The notes beneath the pieces are model-generated. The model did no database searches, was not told the origin of the DNA, and saw only the letters and a program-made list of their open reading frames with translations. The translations under genes were made by a program, and so were the position numbers. Below, in pieces: positions 60,601 to 64,000 of a stretch of 64,000 bases of DNA. The stretch comes from Flavipsychrobacter sp. (GTDB lineage Bacteria > Bacteroidota > Bacteroidia > Chitinophagales > Chitinophagaceae). Where the stretch lies: NCBI GenBank assembly GCA_024508935.1, contig JANINW010000014.1, forward strand, positions 81,920 to 145,919, given 5' to 3'. The first letter of the stretch is position 1. Every line of letters begins with the position of its first letter.

Positions 60601-61377
60601 ATGGAACATAATAGCATGAACCTTACCTTAAAGGTTTGGAAACAAAAAAACAAAAACGAGAAAGGCCGTTTTGAAACATACCAGGTAAAAGGTATTTCTT
60701 CTGAAATGTCTTTCCTCGAAATGTTCGATGTATTGAACGAGCAGCTGATAGCAGAGGGTAAAGAGCCTATCGCATTCGATCACGATTGCCGTGAAGGTAT
60801 ATGCGGCATGTGCAGCATGTACATCAACGGCCGTGCGCATGGCCCATGGCACCATACCACTACCTGCCAGCTGCATATGCGTGAATATAAGGATGGTGAT
60901 ACGATTGTAGTAGAACCATGGCGCGCCAGTGCCTTCCCGGTTATTAAAGACCTTGTAGTAGATCGCCAGGCTTTCGACCGTATCATACAGGCAGGTGGTT
61001 ATGTATCTGTAAATACCGGTAATGCGGTAGATGCGAATGCTATACCCATAGAAAAGCATAGTGCTGATGAAGCATTTGCTTCTGCAGCATGTATAGGTTG
61101 TGGTGCGTGTGTAGCAGCCTGCCCTAATGCTTCTGCGATGCTGTTTGTTTCTGCCAAGGTTTCGCACCTGGCTATGCTGCCGCAGGGCGATCCTGAGCGT
61201 AAGATACGTGCGGTAAATATGGTGCAGCAAATGGATAAAGAAGGCTTTGGTAGCTGTACAAATATCGGCGCCTGTGAGGCTGAATGCCCTAAAGGCATCT
61301 CACTGGAAAATATTGCCCGTCTCAACCGCGAGTACCTGGGCTCTATGTTATCAGGAGGCTCTCAAAACTCGATTTAA
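60601..61377 (+). CDS. sdhB: succinate dehydrogenase/fumarate reductase iron-sulfur subunit
   Basis: [52 protein letters not shown]. Confidence 0.98.
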   Translation: MEHNSMNLTLKVWKQKNKNEKGRFETYQVKGISSEMSFLEMFDVLNEQLIAEGKEPIAFDHDCREGICGMCSMYINGRAHGPWHHTTTCQLHMREYKDGDTIVVEPWRASAFPVIKDLVVDRQAFDRIIQAGGYVSVNTGNAVDANAIPIEKHSADEAFASAACIGCGACVAACPNASAMLFVSAKVSHLAMLPQGDPERKIRAVNMVQQMDKEGFGSCTNIGACEAECPKGISLENIARLNREYLGSMLSGGSQNSI

Positions 61378-61402
61378 TATTGTAATAAGCATATTATTAT
61401 AC

Positions 61403-61436
61403 AAGGCTGCCCTTCATAAGGCAGCCTTTTCTTATT
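61403..61436 (+). terminator. sdhB terminator
   Basis: AAGGCTGCC-cttcataa-GGCAGCCTT TTCTTATTTT. Confidence 0.82.
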
Positions 61437-61445
61437 TTGCGCCTC

Positions 61446-62591
61446 ATGTTCAGGAAATTATATCTACTTATCGCCACACTTTTGTGCTTTAATACCGTTT
61501 TTGCGCAAGAAGATAGCAGTCATTTACGCATCAGCCTGCTTACCTGCGGGGTAGGCGATGAAATATGGGAAACGTTCGGTCATACAGCTCTCAGAGTTAC
61601 AGATAGTGTAGCCGGTACCGATAATGTATATAACTATGGCACTTTTGGTTTCGATAATGATTTCGAAATAAAATTTATGCGTGGTAAGTTGTTGTATTAC
61701 GTCTCCTATTATCCTTTCAGTTCTTTTATGGAAGAATATGTAGAAGCAAAACGTAGTGTGCAGGAGCAGGTATTATTGCTGAGCGGGGATAAAAAAATAG
61801 AATTATATAATTTCCTGATAGAAAACGCTAAGGACGAAAACAAATACTATAAGTACGATTTCTTTTTCGACAACTGCGCTACCCGTATTCGCGATGTATT
61901 TCCACGTTCACTGGATGGCCAGTTTAAGTTTGCCCAAGTATTGCCGCCCGGGCATAAACTAACCTTTCGCGATATCATCAACCAATATTTTTATAAAGTA
62001 CATTTCGAGCGTTTTGGTGTAAACCTGCTGCTGGGTAGCAGGATAGATAAGGTGATGACCAACGAGGACATTATGTTCCTGCCCGATTTTTTGCGCGATG
62101 GTATTACCCATGCAACACTCAATGGTAAACGTATCTCTACAGACCCGGTATTGCTGGAGCCCGGTTCTGAATTTAAGCCGGCAGGTACCAACTGGATGCT
62201 GGTAATGACATTTATTACAGGCTTACTCACTATCATTGGTTTGGTATATAAACCCTTGCTTCCGTTAGGCAAAATAATGAGCTTCCTGATGCTGCTGGTC
62301 ACCGGCTTGCTGGGTTGCCTGATGCTGGTTATGTGGTTGGGTACCGACCACCAGGGTTGCCAGAACAATTACAATGTACTATGGGCACTTCCCACCAATC
62401 TTTTCCTGGCTTTTGCACCCAAAAGAAATAAAAGCCGGTATGCAGTGCTTGCAATTATATTGATGGGTATAGCGTTAGTGTTGCATATTCTGAATGTACA
62501 GGCGTTACCATTATATGAACTATGGCCCTGGTTACTGGCATTATTGTTTATATATGGTAGTATTTACAGGAAGGGTAAACTAAAAGCATGA
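61446..62591 (+). CDS. DUF4105 (Lnb-like periplasmic) membrane protein
   Basis: LLTCGVGDEIWETFGHTALRV; YNYGTFGFDNDFEIKFMRGKLLYYV; YDFFFDNCATRIRDV. Confidence 0.88.
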   Translation: MFRKLYLLIATLLCFNTVFAQEDSSHLRISLLTCGVGDEIWETFGHTALRVTDSVAGTDNVYNYGTFGFDNDFEIKFMRGKLLYYVSYYPFSSFMEEYVEAKRSVQEQVLLLSGDKKIELYNFLIENAKDENKYYKYDFFFDNCATRIRDVFPRSLDGQFKFAQVLPPGHKLTFRDIINQYFYKVHFERFGVNLLLGSRIDKVMTNEDIMFLPDFLRDGITHATLNGKRISTDPVLLEPGSEFKPAGTNWMLVMTFITGLLTIIGLVYKPLLPLGKIMSFLMLLVTGLLGCLMLVMWLGTDHQGCQNNYNVLWALPTNLFLAFAPKRNKSRYAVLAIILMGIALVLHILNVQALPLYELWPWLLALLFIYGSIYRKGKLKA

Positions 62592-63424
62592 CGGAGACCA
62601 TAAAAATAGAGACAGGATTATTCCCCTTGCTTACCTACAACAAGGCGGGGACCGGTAACGCAATAGTACTGCTGCATGGCTTCCCCGAAAGCCGTAAACT
62701 ATGGGATAAGGTAGTGCCTTCATTAGCGGATTATTTCAAGGTTATAGTACCAGATATACCCGGTAGTGGAGAGAGCGTGTTTAAAGGAGATGACGTGAGC
62801 ATGGAGCAACTGGCAGAGAGTATAGCCCTGGTGCTGGAACATGAGCATATTGAGGAGGTAGTAATTGCAGGCCATTCAATGGGAGGGTATGTAGCATTAG
62901 CATTTGCGGAGCGTTATAAACAAAAAGTTAAAGGTCTTTGCCTGATACACTCCAATGCATCAGCAGATGATGATGCGAAAAAGGAATTAAGACGTAAATC
63001 CATAGAACTGATAAAGAAAGGCGGAAGGGACGCATTTATCCGGCAGATGATACCCAATCTTTTTTCCGGAGCCTTTAAAACACAGCATCCTGAACTATTG
63101 GAAGCCAATATTAGCGAAGGTTTAAAGCTGGAAGGCCGGTCGCTCATTGCTTTTTACAATGCGATGATAAACAGGCCTGACAGGCTTTGTATCTTAGAGA
63201 GTGCCGCTTTCCCGGTACAGTGGCTGGCTGGTAAAGAAGATACCATAGCTCCACCGTCCAAAATGTTGCAACAATCTATGCTCGCAAGCATTAACTTTGT
63301 ATCAGTGTACCCCGGGGTTGCCCATATGGGCATGCTCGAAAATCCCGAAAGGATGAGCGGGGATATACTGGAATTTGCGGCATATTGTTTTAGTAATAAA
63401 CCGAAACATGTAGATGCTAAATAA
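62588..63424 (+). CDS. alpha/beta hydrolase
   Basis: IVLLHGFPESRKLWDKVVPSLADYFKVIVPDIPGSGES; VIAGHSMGGYVALAFAERY. Confidence 0.92.
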   Translation: MTETIKIETGLFPLLTYNKAGTGNAIVLLHGFPESRKLWDKVVPSLADYFKVIVPDIPGSGESVFKGDDVSMEQLAESIALVLEHEHIEEVVIAGHSMGGYVALAFAERYKQKVKGLCLIHSNASADDDAKKELRRKSIELIKKGGRDAFIRQMIPNLFSGAFKTQHPELLEANISEGLKLEGRSLIAFYNAMINRPDRLCILESAAFPVQWLAGKEDTIAPPSKMLQQSMLASINFVSVYPGVAHMGMLENPERMSGDILEFAAYCFSNKPKHVDAK

Positions 63425-64000
63425 GCGCTTATATTTATTTATTGGGTTCCTGCTGCTTTCAGTAGTATGCTCAACCCATGTATATGCTACGCATATAGTG
63501 GGAGGGGAGCTGACATACAAATGCCTTGGCGGGGATAAGTACCAGGTAACACTGGTTATTTATGAAGACTGCCTGAACGGTGAACCCGATGCCATAGCCC
63601 AGGATACCCCCGCTTATATTGGTATTTTTACCAAGAACGGTGGCCTCACCCAATATTCGTCCGACTCCATCCGGCCATCATCTAATGTATTGGTACCGCC
63701 CAATTTTAGTAATAGCTGTGTAAACAATCCGCCGGCTACCTGCCTGAGAAGGGTCACATTCAACAAAACGTATACCTTGCCTGCCAATGGTGTGGGATAC
63801 AGGGTAATATATGTGCGATGCTGCCGTAATGCCAGTATCCTGAACCTGAACCGCCCGAGCGAAGTGGGGGCAACTTTCTTCTGCGATATACCACCTACAC
63901 CATCAGGACAATGTAATAACAGCGCCTATTTTAAAAATACGCCACCGCAGATCATTTGTATTAATAATCCGCTGGTATATGACCATTCTGCAACTGACCC
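63414..64000 (+). CDS. N-terminal part of a large secreted/gliding-motility-associated surface protein (truncated by window end)
   Basis: MLNKRLYLFIGFLLLSVVCSTHVYATHIVGGELTYKCLGGDKYQVTLVIYEDCLNGEPDAIAQDTPAYIGIF...; open to window end, hence absent from the ORF track. Confidence 0.75.
   Translation, partial: MLNKRLYLFIGFLLLSVVCSTHVYATHIVGGELTYKCLGGDKYQVTLVIYEDCLNGEPDAIAQDTPAYIGIFTKNGGLTQYSSDSIRPSSNVLVPPNFSNSCVNNPPATCLRRVTFNKTYTLPANGVGYRVIYVRCCRNASILNLNRPSEVGATFFCDIPPTPSGQCNNSAYFKNTPPQIICINNPLVYDHSATD

Noticed and set aside
1-64000. CRISPR arrays, tRNA/rRNA genes, classical transposases, prophage, restriction-modification or toxin-antitoxin cassettes
   Set aside because: No regularly spaced direct repeats, no recognisable tRNA/rRNA sequence, and no transposase, integrase or defence-protein motifs seen in the supplied ORFs, apart from the DUF559 insert.

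Overview
Bacteroidota (probably Chitinophagales-like) chromosomal window, mostly housekeeping. From left to right: sucC; DUF72, TfoX-N and methyltransferase genes; pgk-gap; an mltG/secG/TPR/lptE/sigma-54-regulator/miaB cluster; an M16 peptidase pair; a run of small metabolic genes (PhzF, GNAT, ilvE, EamA, MocR-like regulator); an arylsulfotransferase-like gene; mutS2; a DUF4175-like giant coiled-coil protein; rarA; cytochrome c; an S10-spc ribosomal protein operon (rpsJ to secY-map); topoisomerase IB; a repeat-rich secreted protein; a PQQ-type sugar dehydrogenase; ddl-PASTA-T9SS cargo; rhodanese; sdhCAB; DUF4105; and the start of a large surface protein. The most unusual object is a 534-bp in-frame insertion inside miaB (12221-12754). 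It is bounded by 34-bp inverted, internally palindromic GC-rich repeats and encodes a DUF559 (Vsr/PD-(D/E)XK-like) nuclease domain with no Met and no stop of its own. The insertion interrupts the radical-SAM domain of MiaB between GQNVDSYYY and ITFDKLL. It looks like a palindrome-bounded, protein-coding mobile element that is tolerated as an in-frame internal domain. Secondary points are terminator-like hairpins inside the ribosomal operon, an RG-rich tail on S3, an operon that ends after map, and an A/C-rich leader on a secreted protein gene. All calls are by eye; no database search or folding program was run.
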